From positions 29,570,361 through 29,634,360 of the forward strand of contig CM055109.1 in NCBI GenBank assembly GCA_029204225.1: 64,000 nt of DNA, in the 5' to 3' direction. The translations under genes and the position numbers were made by a program. The notes under the pieces were generated by a model, which saw only the letters and a list, made by a program, of their open reading frames with translations, searched no databases and was not told where the DNA came from. This document shows, in pieces, positions 34,034 through 43,566 of this stretch; the stretch's first letter is position 1; every line of letters begins with the position of its first letter. Source of the DNA: Diphasiastrum complanatum. Lineage: Eukaryota; Streptophyta; Lycopodiopsida; Lycopodiales; Lycopodiaceae.

Positions 34034-35862
34034 GACCCTAAAAAGATCCTTATCATTCAAAATCTACCGGAACCGCGTACAATTCCTAAATGGACGGATG
34101 AACAACGTGTCGCATTTAATCAACTTAAAAAATCCCTTGCCAATGCACCCATCCTCCGAGCTCTTTCTAAAGAATTTCATGTGCATACCGATGCATCCAA
34201 GTATGCCATTGGAGCAGTGCTCACCCAACGGGGAGAATTCAAAAAGGACTACCCAATCCATTTTCTTAGTCAACAATTATTACCTGCTGAAGTTAATTAT
34301 ACCACTATTGAACGTGAAGCCTTGGCAATGGTATATGCGATTCAGAAGTTTTGCCATTATCTTCTAGGAAAAGTTTTTGCATTCTTCACTGATCATCAAG
34401 CACTGTTGTATCTCATCAACAAGACATGCACCACAGGCCGTATTACTAGATGGATCCTATTACTGTGAGAATTTGAGTTTAGGATCGTGGTTCGTAAGGG
34501 AGTTCAACATTTTTTAGCAGACCATCTATCTCGAATCCCTAACCTTCCTACCCCTGATCAAGGCGTCAACGATGATTTACCAGATGCAATCCTTTTCCAA
34601 GTTGACTCTACACCTATATGGGCTAAGAAAATTACAGAATATTTAACTTCAGGGTAGATGGATCCTTCCTTATTTAAACCTGAACAATGTACGTTGGTCC
34701 TCAAAACTAAACCGTATACGTTAATTTCAGGACAATTCTACAAGCAAGGGTTAGATGGAATCATCCGACGATGTCTTACTGAAGGTGAAATACCCTCTGT
34801 AATTTCCTCACTCATGAAGGTATTGGTGCAAGCCATTTCTCTTCTGACACAACTGCTAAGAAAATTCTCTTGGCCGATTTTTTGTGGCCAACACCCTTCA
34901 AGGATATGCACAATTACACTAAGGCTTGTGATGTCTGCCAACGCACAAAACGCTTTCAAAAGACCGACTACATGCCTTTACACCCTGTAACCACTGATCA
35001 AGCTTTCCAGAAATGAGAAATTGATTATGTCGTACCTATTAGTCCTGCTGCTCGACACACACAATCTCGTTACATCATCGTAGCTACGGACTATTGCACC
35101 AAATGGGCTAAAGCAAGAGCTGTTCGCAATGTTGACGCTCGTTCTACCGCAAAATTTCTATATGAACAGGTTATAGTTCGTTTCGGATGTCCTCTAGAGC
35201 TTATTAGTGATAGGGGTACACATTTCCTTAACTCTGTCATTCAAAAAAATTTGTGGTACATCGCAAAAGTTCCCCATACTATCCACGATGCAATGGCTAG
35301 GCAGAACCCACCAATAAAATCCTATGTGGAATTCTCACCAAAACCGTCGAATCCAGCCGATCTGATTGGGAACTCAAACTCCATGTTGCTCTTTGGGCTT
35401 ATCGCACCACCCCGAAGCGAGCTACAGGCTTTCCAGCTAACATATGGCCAAGAAGCCATTATGCATGTGGAATTCCATATCCCCTCTCTTCGAGTGGCCT
35501 ATAACCTTGAGGTTGATACTCACCAGAACTTAGCAAACAAGTTATTCCATCTGGAGCAAATTTGTAAACACGACGGATCAGCATCCATGCTCAACAAGTC
35601 CACAAACAACGACAAAAAGCATGACATGATCGATCTTTGAAACTTAGAGACTTTCAGATTGGAGATAAGGTCTTGTTATATCAGGCCAAAGCCTTCAAAG
35701 GCAAATTGAAATTTTCTGGCCAAGGATCTTACTTTATTAAAAAAAATTTTGCCTATGGATATGTATAACTCCAAACCCTTCAAGGCAATATCCTCGACAC
35801 TGTGGTCAATGAGAGCCGACTGAGAAAGTACAATGAACCCTATTTTTATTTTGATATGTAAT
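34034..35862 (+). pseudogene. OTA-like gypsy RNase H and integrase
   Basis: RNase H reads HVHTDASKYAIGAVLTQ near 34178-34228, TTIEREALAMVYA near 34300 and TDHQALLYLINK near 34390, then the tether FLADHLSRIP. Stops occur at 34466 and 34655. Integrase follows with a frame-shifted HEG..ASH and CDVCQRTK zinc-binding part (34800-34950) and the core: EIDYVVPISP near 35020 preceded by a stop, then SDRGTHFLN near 35200. The usual NGQ..E region is not recognisable. A GDKVLLY...GKLKFSGQ end and VNESRLRKYNEPYF finish the frame at 35862. Confidence 0.88.
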
Positions 35863-36184
35863 AGTTGTTTTCTTTCCTACTGTTTTTCTTTATTTTTTTA
35901 TTTTTTATTGTCTGCCTACCATTTCGACAAAATCTTTGCTGTGATTTCTTGTTCAAACCATCAAGATACTATCAGATCAGATATACCAACAGTCTTCTCT
36001 GAGAAAACCACAAAAGCCATTAGTTTCAGAAGAATTGTTTCACACCATCTCAGAAGAATTTGTCTGACCTCTTTTTTATAGTGCACGATTCATTTTTGGC
36101 CTTCACGAATTTTGTCTCAAAGATAAAAAAAAAAATTTAAAAATAGAAAAAAGTAGTTTTTTTTTCAAACCAACGACGTGATCG

Positions 36185-36920
36185 CCATATGTCTCATCAC
36201 GGATCCCAACAAAAGAGTGAGGTGGCTACATACCGCCAGATTTGGACCAGAGTCAAACACATAAAGAAGCAGTCAAACTCCTGGATCCACAACCTCTCTG
36301 GCATCATCAGCTCTTCCTACAAAGTAAGACCTCAATGGCACGGTACATTGAATCTCCCTCTTACATGTGCACAAATCCTTATTACTATCCAGTAGCGAGG
36401 CAAGAACCGTTTCCTGCCACCAAGGTCAAGAATAGAATATTTTGGCCCAAGCTCACAAGCATCGATACCGGCAACTTAGCCGAAGACATGGTCACCAACT
36501 GCCGAGTATTCTACCAGAAGCACCATGGCAATCCTGATCGCGACGATATTTTGCGGATAATTGTGGCCTGGTGGCATTTTTGGCAGAACTAAAAGGTTTT
36601 TGGGATTGAGGGCTACCCCCAATCGCCCTTGATATCAATAAACCTCTGTGAATGCAAGACGACCATATCAACATAGCAAAGCTCTATTATCGTGCTGCAC
36701 TCACTTCCGCCCTGCACGTTGATATGGTGGAGCTATTGAAAATCCATAACTTTCTATATGGTATGCTCCATTATTACAAACCCATGCCCTTCTTGAACAA
36801 ATTACGGTGGCAAATGACGTAGAGCAACCACTCCCAACAACAACAGTCTCGCCTCCAAGAAGCACAAAAGATCCAAGATGAAAAGGCATCGATTGGTGTG
36901 GGACCACCAATCCAATAAGG
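36185..36920 (+). pseudogene. Unassigned ORF between integrase and 3' LTR
   Basis: Reading passes through three frames: MSHHGSQQKSEVATYRQIW from 36189, then RYIESPSYMCTNPYYYPVAR, then FWPKLTSIDTGNLAEDMV to WWHFWQN at 36591, and later INIAKLYYRAALTSALHVDMVELL near 36670-36740. It occupies the slot where some Athila/Tat elements carry an extra (sometimes envelope-like) ORF. I see no signal peptide or strong membrane segment and assign no function. Confidence 0.45.
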
Positions 36921-36930
36921 AGGGGGATAA

Positions 36931-37741
36931 TGTTAGCAACTATGCTAACACAGAGAAAATAAAAAAGAAAAGAAATAAAACTCCATGGCATGTGTTATGT
37001 AAGTCCACGTATAAGAATCTATCAATAAACTTCAAACATGGCATGTGTTTTGTAAGTCCATGAGTAGAAGCTTAAATAATAACAAAATAGCTTAAACTTA
37101 GTTTTAGAACTTAGACTTAGGAAACTTAAGATTAGAAATATTTTATCTTAAGTTTTCCTAAGTTAAGAAACTTTGAAGTTCTAAATCCTAAGTTAGAAGT
37201 TCTAGAAAGACTGGAAACAGATTAGTCCCATAAGTTAGTAGATACTTATGGAAGACCCTCCTTGCCATTAAAGGAGAGGTATTTGCCTTGTAAACAACAC
37301 TCTGAGATTATGCTAAATTGCTCTCTATTGAGATTATCATTCTATTTCTTTGTGTTTCCATTGGAAGGTGCATAACTTGAGGGAAGGTGTTCGGGCCTCC
37401 TCTTGCCTCCTTTCATTGGATTATTGTGGCATGTTTCTATTGGTTTATTTAGTTAGCCGCAATTTATCTTTCAAACCCTCCGGGTGCTAATTTAGGTCTT
37501 AGTTTAGCAATCTTGCTAGTTGGGTTTGCCTTAGCAAAAATTTTTATTGTTGTTTTTGATTAGCTTTATTTTCGTTTCGGGCACTAGTTGGGTAAGCCTT
37601 AGTGCTCTCATCTTTGTTGATTATTTTCGTATTTCCGTTGAAGCTTGTTGTAGAAACTTAGAAAGTGGACGAATCTCTACATCCCTATACTACACCCGTA
37701 AGTAGATCTAGCCACCGCACGAACTAGAAATACTTCCAACA
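36931..37741 (+). repeat. 3' LTR of the OTA-like gypsy element
   Basis: 811 bp from TGTTAGCAAC to ACTTCCAACA, after the purine tract AAGGAGGGGGATAA. The first 330 bp recur inverted at 42320-42651 at roughly low-90s percent identity by eye. TTGGA follows directly and is the complement of TCCAA at the other end. Confidence 0.9.
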
Positions 37742-37746
37742 TTGGA
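37742..37746. repeat. Target duplication (TTGGA, complement of TCCAA)
   Basis: Directly after the LTR end. Its partner TCCAA is at 42652-42656, directly after the other LTR's terminal base and in inverted arrangement. Confidence 0.8.
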
Positions 37747-38740
37747 TGTACTTCATGACCTTTGTTAGCACTTCCAATGAACTACGTCTGGATTTGACAG
37801 GAACTGGTTGAGTGTACTGATCGAATATGAAGGTCTGGTCGCGTGCAGATCATTGCGTATATCAGTGAGCCGATGATGGATTGAAATGGGTAGCGCTTCA
37901 TTTCCTCATTTTCTGTCTCAGTTTGAGGAGACTATTCTTTTAATGCTTTTAGTCCAGGGTCGAGTGGAAAGAGACTGGGTTTGCAGTTGGCCATTCCATA
38001 CTTTTTCAGCACGTTGTTGAGATATCGTTGCTGACTAATAAAGATCAGTCTGCTGGGTCAATCTTGTTGAATTTGGATTCCGAGACAAAAGTGGACTGGA
38101 GTCATCTTGTATTCTTGGGTCAGCATGCATTTTGTATCCTTCATCAGATTCAGATCATTACTAGATAAGAGTGCATCATCAACATAGAGAGTGATGATGA
38201 TGAAGTATTCCGATACATACTTGAAGTAAATATTCGAGTCTGCTGAGTTTGGAATAAAACCATTCTCTATTATGCGTTGATCTTTTGGAACCAAGCTCTG
38301 GGTCAATGTTTTAGCTCGTAGAGCGCCTTGTGAATTTTGCATACAAGGTGCTGTTGTTTGCCATTGACTTCATATCCCATTGGCTGTGTCATATAGATTT
38401 CTTCTTCGATCGTTTCGTTGAGGAAAGCGGTCTGGACATTCATCTGATGGACTTCAAGATCTGCTGCAGCTGCAAAGGAGAGGAGTAGGCGGATCGAATC
38501 ATGTTTGACGACTGGGCTGAAGGTTTTTGAATAATCCAGATTTGGAATCTGGGAAAAGCCTTTGGCGACTAGCTTGGCTTTGTAACAATTTGGCCTTCCT
38601 TCAGCATCGTACTTTTCCTTGAATATCCATTTGCATGGAATTGGGTTTTAGTCCTTTGGCAGCTCAGTGAGTGTCCATGTTTGATAGAGAGTCGAATTCG
38701 GTGTCCATCACTGATTTCCAGATTTAGAACTCCTCTAATG
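37742..38740 (-). pseudogene. Copia reverse transcriptase, N-terminal part of a split element
   Basis: From 38735 down: WKSVMDTEFDSLSNM, KGFSQIPNLDYSKTFSPVV, AFLNETIEEEIYMTQPMGY, CKIHKALYELKH, then a frame-shifted YVDDALLSSNDLNL and the start of RNase H, ending in VMKYIQ exactly at the gypsy LTR. The frame resumes at 42652 on the opposite strand. YVDD is intact (near 38190). The upper end is cut by an LTR remnant near 38746. Confidence 0.9.
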
Positions 38741-38745
38741 TTGGC

Positions 38746-38823
38746 AAGGTTGGTGATTTGCTTGTCTATCTAACCCAAGATCAAGGGAACATTTTGGATA
38801 TTAATGGTCTAAAATCTTTCACA
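38746..38823 (+). repeat. Copia LTR right-end remnant
   Basis: About 78 bp matching the right end of the LTRs near 60.75 kb and 61.8 kb (TTGGCAAGGTTGGTGATTTG), ending TTTCACA beside a primer site. Confidence 0.7.
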
Positions 38824-40600
38824 TGGTATCAGAGCTATTTTGTTTCAGGTTATAAAGGAAGCAATTACATCTATCAATGATTTGGAGAAGATATAAATGC
38901 TAGATTGGATTCTACATCAAAATCAAGTTTCTTGCATATGTAGATTGGATCTTTTGTAGATCAAAACTTTATTTAGATGTATATTATTGATCAATTCTGA
39001 TTTCTCACATTACTTGTTGGATTTGGCCAATTTTTAGAGCATTGGAAAAGCCTAAGTGGTGGCTACAAGATTGCATATAAAGTTATTGGCAATTGCATGT
39101 AGATTTTGAAATACTCTATTTTTTGTGATTTTGTCAAAACTCTAATTTTGATTGGATCTCTAGATTGTGAGGTTAATGAACTTCATTTGTGTTTCAATCT
39201 TAGGAAGTGGCAAGAGTCATTAGATTGAGGCATTTGGGAACTTAGATCCATTCAAGATCCACTTTCTTCACATGGTATCAGAGCTAGTTGGCTGCTATTT
39301 CTAGTAAGGCTTCCATTTATGGTGAGATTTGGATGTTTGATCAAGTTCTAGCATGATTATGCATTGCATTGTTGATCAAATCTTACTAACCTTTGTTTTG
39401 TGAGTTGAACTTGTGGATCAAAATCATATTTCAGTCTATTGAAGATCAGAGACTGAGAAAAGGATATTTTGGATCAGATCATCACATCTAATCATTTGTT
39501 GATTGTGAGGCTTGTGCATATTCAATACTAACAATGTTCTTTTCATTCTATTGTTGACAATCTCCAATTTTCGGATGAATACTCTCCTTAAGTGGATGAA
39601 CCTTCTCCTTAAGTGGATGACAAATGCTCTTTTGAGTGACTTTGTAATTCTCCTAAAGGCTGAGCAAAGCTCCCATTTGGATGAAAGATCCTTTTTTTGG
39701 GTGAACATACTGTAAGCTCCATTGTGAAGAGCGTATTGTAAAGATTGTCATCAATTTTGGCATAAATTTTGGTGTACTTTGTTGAGCATGTAAGTAACTC
39801 TCCTTATGTAATTTGATTGGAGCATTTGCTGGAAGGTTTTAACCATTATGCATATGTGTTTTCAGGTTCTTAACAGGTTGAGGAACATTCTCATGTGAAG
39901 TGATCTTAGATCTACATCTAAACATCAAGATTTGACAAGCTAGTGACGCTAGTCTTGTGATTCACTAAGTGTGCTCTTTCATTTATCTCTAAAGCTTGTC
40001 ACTTGCTGGAGTCTATAAACTTTTAGAAGTGTGGTTTACATGTGGTTTTACAAGTTAAATCAATATCTTAGTGTGTTGATCATATACTGATCAAGTTTGT
40101 TCAATTCTAGGTATTCTTGGTAGCCTAGTCTTGTGTATTTTCTAAGAATGCAAGTAACTCTTCACACCATAACTTGATATGGTCACTTGCTGGAAAGTTT
40201 GAGAGCTTAAGCAAGAGTGTGTTCAGGTTGGTTTGAGTTTGTAATCCATTCTTAGTGTGTGCAAAGTGTTGCATGTGTCTCAATCTTCCTTTCTATGCTT
40301 GGAAACCAACCATGTTCAAGATAGAAGTGTTTTAGGGTCCTAGATCTTCTAAGATCTCCTTGTCCACATCATTTGTTGAGAGATAAGTGAGTGCTAGGTG
40401 CATTAGGACAGAACCTAAAAGTTGAAGAATCATTATATTCATGGCTTTCAATGGTGGGATCATGTTAGAAACTAATGATAGGTTGAGTTCATCAAACTAC
40501 TCTACCTGGAAAGTGAGGATGGAGTCCTTACTACTTGAGTTGAATGAACTTATGGACATAGTTGCAGGAACTGAAGAGAGATGTGAACTTGAAGTGGAGG
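38824..40600 (+). pseudogene. Copia primer site, leader and gag start
   Basis: A tRNA-Met primer site at 38824-38835 and leader to about 39235 resemble 61810-62230. A second LTR-end-like TTCACA plus primer site lies at 39267-39284. The gag starts at ATG 40441 (MAFNGGIMLETNDRLSSSNYSTWKVRMESLLLELNELMDIV) and breaks near 40590. GCAAGTAACTCT...TTGCTGGAA-like text is repeated at 39790 and 40150. Confidence 0.75.
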
Positions 40601-40930
40601 TTTCTAAAGTCTTTACTTAAACATTGTGTCTTAAAAGAAGCAAATCAAAACACTGATGAACAAATCCGAAAAGAACTCAAAAACTTAACAAAGTAATTAC
40701 ATCATTCAATCACCAAAAAAACATTCATTCATGAGACTTGCTGAGGGGTCAAGATGGGGAAACCCCCCCCCCCTTGAAGGATTTTTCTTTTAAATTATGC
40801 AAGATCAAATGGCCCAACGCCAAATACATATGCAGTGGTTTGGGAAGCTGGATTCTTGAATCTTTACATCAATTCAGATGATATCAAATTTTTGGATCTT
40901 AAAGAATCTCATATTAAGGAGCTTCAGATC
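40601..40930. other. No gene seen; C10 run at 40766
   Basis: AT-rich, no ORF of note. A run of about ten C lies near 40766-40775. Confidence 0.4.
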
Positions 40931-41110
40931 TGACATGCAAGCTTTAAATCCGACATGCAAAGTCATTAGGCTAGGCATGGTATGACATGCAATCTCTAAA
41001 TCCGAACATGCAAACTTCAAATCATGCATGCAAGTTCTCGAAGCAGACATGCAAGTTCTCAAATCAAACATGCATGCTTCTAATCAGACATGCAAGATCC
41101 AAATCAAACA
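40931..41110. repeat. Irregular ACATGCAAG-rich repeat
   Basis: GACATGCAAG or close variants occur about nine times at irregular spacing, grading into the regular 32-bp repeat that follows. Confidence 0.7.
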
Positions 41111-41270
41111 TGCATGGCCATTAAGCTATGGATGGGGTGACATGCAAGGCCATCAAGTTATGGATGGTGTGACATGCATGGCCGTCAGGTTATGGATGGG
41201 GTGACATGCATGGCCTTCAGGCTATGGATGGTGTGACATGCATGGCCATCCAGGCTATGGATGATGGATA
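41111..41270. repeat. 32-bp minisatellite, five units
   Basis: Units start at 41111, 41143, 41175, 41207 and 41239. Each is close to TGCATGGCCATCAGGCTATG followed by GATGGGGTGACA; the last unit is degenerate. The units abut without spacers. Confidence 0.9.
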
Positions 41271-41275
41271 AGTTC

Positions 41276-41276
<1 letters not shown>

Positions 41277-41323
<47 letters not shown>
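41277..41323. repeat. (AG)n microsatellite
   Basis: About 23 AG dinucleotides, followed by a short GTGTGTGTGTGTG run at about 41347-41360. Confidence 0.95.
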
Positions 41324-41326
<3 letters not shown>

Positions 41327-41329
41327 AAG

Positions 41330-41773
41330 TGGTAAGAGAAAGTGAGTGTGTGTGTGTGTGGTTCCAAAATGGTTCCAATCCAAGTTTGATAGATCCTCCT
41401 TATGTCATAGCTCCATGCTTCCTTCCAAGCTCCTACACACATAGAAATAAGAACAAGAGACAAACCAAAAATGAAAAGGAGATGAATAATGAGAGAGAGG
41501 GGTGAGTTACTCTGTTTATAGGGAATGTGTAGCCTTGAGAGAGTGGCTGAGGTGTCCAAAATAAGTGTGAGAGGTGTCAGGGAGATTCTAGGAGAAGTAA
41601 AGTGAGAGGGTGAGGTGTATAGGTGTGAGAGGGTGTTTATCAACTAGTTAAAACAACATGGGAGGAGTAGGAGGGTGCATTTTCCTAGGTGTCTTATGGC
41701 TTACAAGCCATGTGGCAAAGTAGGTAAGTTACATATTGATAAGGATGGAAGGTAGGTAGCTTAACATTTAATG
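41330..41773. other. No gene seen; inferred right inversion breakpoint
   Basis: Low-complexity, GAGAGTG-rich text with no domain. The gypsy gag on the minus strand stops near here without its zinc knuckle. Confidence 0.35.
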
Positions 41774-42212
41774 TTAGCCACTTTCAAGTTGTATTTTTCT
41801 TGATTTACAACATTGGGATTCACCCCAAGTGTTTTTCATGACATGGGAAAGGCTTTGTATATGGCCAGACTCTTCGCGATGCATCTTGATGTGGGTAATT
41901 TGAATGAACGGGCTCTGAGTCAGTTTGGATGGTTTGAAATGCTTGATGAGAGCGTCCTTGAGGGTGGTCCAAGAAGCAAGTTCAGGAGCTTCGAGATTCA
42001 AGTACCACTCCTTGGCGGTTCCATAGAGTACCATAGGAAATAGACGAAGCTTTTCAACAGAGGTATCTCCATAAAAACGGCATGCATTATCAAAGTCTTG
42101 GAGAAATCAGACTGAGTCAGATTCTCCATCGTATTTTGGTGCATCGATACGTGGAATTCTTCGTTCTAGTCGTGGAGGAGCCGGATTAGAAGATTCAGCA
42201 TAGTCATGAGAC
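41774..42212 (-). pseudogene. Ty3/gypsy gag N-terminal part
   Basis: From ATG at 42212: RIDAPKYDGES, a stop, then FLQDFDNACRFYGDTSVEKLRLFPMVLYGTAKEWYLNLE and SWTTLKDALIKHF, the classic retrotransposon gag core. It loses similarity near 41860. It lies downstream of the inverted LTR at 42651 and so is probably the gag of the OTA-like element whose pol now reads the other way at 33-36 kb. Confidence 0.8.
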
Positions 42213-42319
42213 ATGATATAGAATACAGATGCAGGTCAGTACTGTACTTGGCAAAAAGGCAGTTTGCTTGCAGAATTGATAGTGTAGGACAAAAAACTAG
42301 TCTTTCTGGACGTGATAGA

Positions 42320-42651
42320 ATTTGAGGGTCTTCCATAAGTATCTACTAACTTATGGGACTAGTCTGTTTCTAGCCTTTCTAGAACTTCTAACTTAGGATT
42401 TAGAACTTCAAAGTTTCTTAACTTAGGAGAACTTAAGATAAAATATTTCTAATCTTAAGTTTCCTAAGTCTAAGCTCTAAATCTAAGTTTAAGCTATTTT
42501 ATTATTATTTAAGCTTCTACTCATGGGCTTACAAAACACACGTCATGGTTGGAATTTATTGACAGATACTCATACGTGGACTTACAAAACACATGCCACG
42601 AAGTTTTATTTCTTTCTTTTTATTTTCTGTGTGTTAGCACAATTGCTAACA
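42320..42651 (-). repeat. Truncated 5' LTR of the OTA-like gypsy element
   Basis: On the minus strand it starts TGTTAGCAATTG at 42651 and follows 36931-37260 closely to GACCCTC, after which similarity ends and leader-like sequence follows. The LTR 3' half and primer site are missing. Confidence 0.85.
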
Positions 42652-43151
42652 TCCAAGCAACAAAAACTCTCAGCATTTGCTACGGAGGCAACCAAACTGC
42701 CAACATTCTTGAAGCCTACACAGATGCGGATTGGCCAAGAGATGTCGACACCAGAAAATCAACTTCTGGATTTGTATTTTTATACAATCAAGGCCCAATC
42801 TCATGGAACAGCCGAAAGCAGACCTCAGTTGTAGTATCATCAACGGAATCTGAATACATAGCTGCCACAAATGCAACCAAAGAGACAATTTGGCTAAGAG
42901 AAATTCTTGCAGACCGAAACTTTACACAAACGCTTCCTACAACAATCTATTGTGAAAATCAAAGCACAATAGCACTTTTTCTCAATCCGAGATTTCACTC
43001 TCGAAGCAAACATATAGAAATCAGGTATCATTACCTTAGAGAGAATGTGCACAAGAAGAAAGTAGAATTAATTTTCTGCAGAAGAAACTACATGGCAACA
43101 GATTACTTCACAAAGGATCTATCACTTGAAGGAGCAACATCTCAAATTTAA
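42652..43151 (+). pseudogene. Copia RNase H, C-terminal part of a split element
   Basis: Open from the LTR junction to a stop at 43151: YTDADWPRDVDTRKSTSGFVF, SSTESEYIAATNATKETIWL, CENQSTIALF, HSRSKHIEIRYHYLREN, TDYFTKDL. Acidic residues of copia RNase H are present. Its first codon continues the frame that ends in VMKYIQ at 37742 on the other strand. Confidence 0.92.
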
Positions 43152-43204
43152 TGATATGTTAAATCTGAAGATCAAAGTTTTTCAAGGTCCTCATTAAGGG
43201 GGAG

Positions 43205-43566
43205 TGTTAGATTTCTTACGCCTAGTCTTAAAAATTGTTAAGTAATGAACATCTTGAAAACAAAAGGCCGACAACAAGATTTTAGACCTTCACATTTTTC
43301 TCCTTTAAGTTTTTTCCATTTATGCCTTAATGATTTAAGACAACTTTGCTTTTTGCCTTCTTCGTCCTTTTTCATGCCTTCACGAAAAATGCGACACACT
43401 GGCCAGAATGACTTAAAAACCATTTCTGGACCACCTTCATCTTTTTTGTCTCTTTGCGACAAATGCAATACAAAACCCAGAATGTGTTAAAACCATTTTA
43501 AAACACCTTTGTCTTTTTTGCTGCCTTAAAACTAAGGCACCTTCGGCTTCTTCATTGTCTTAAACC
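43205..43566 (+). repeat. Copia 3' LTR (left end certain)
   Basis: Follows the purine tract AAGGGGGAG (43196-43204) and begins TGTTAGATTTC. It carries repeated CCTTCxxCTTTTTTG-like phrases. The right end is unclear; gypsy-like text starts near 43567. Confidence 0.65.

Noticed and set aside
41111-41270. Regular repeats that might suggest a CRISPR-like array
   Set aside because: The 32-bp units abut with no unique spacers and the setting is a plant genome; it is a minisatellite.
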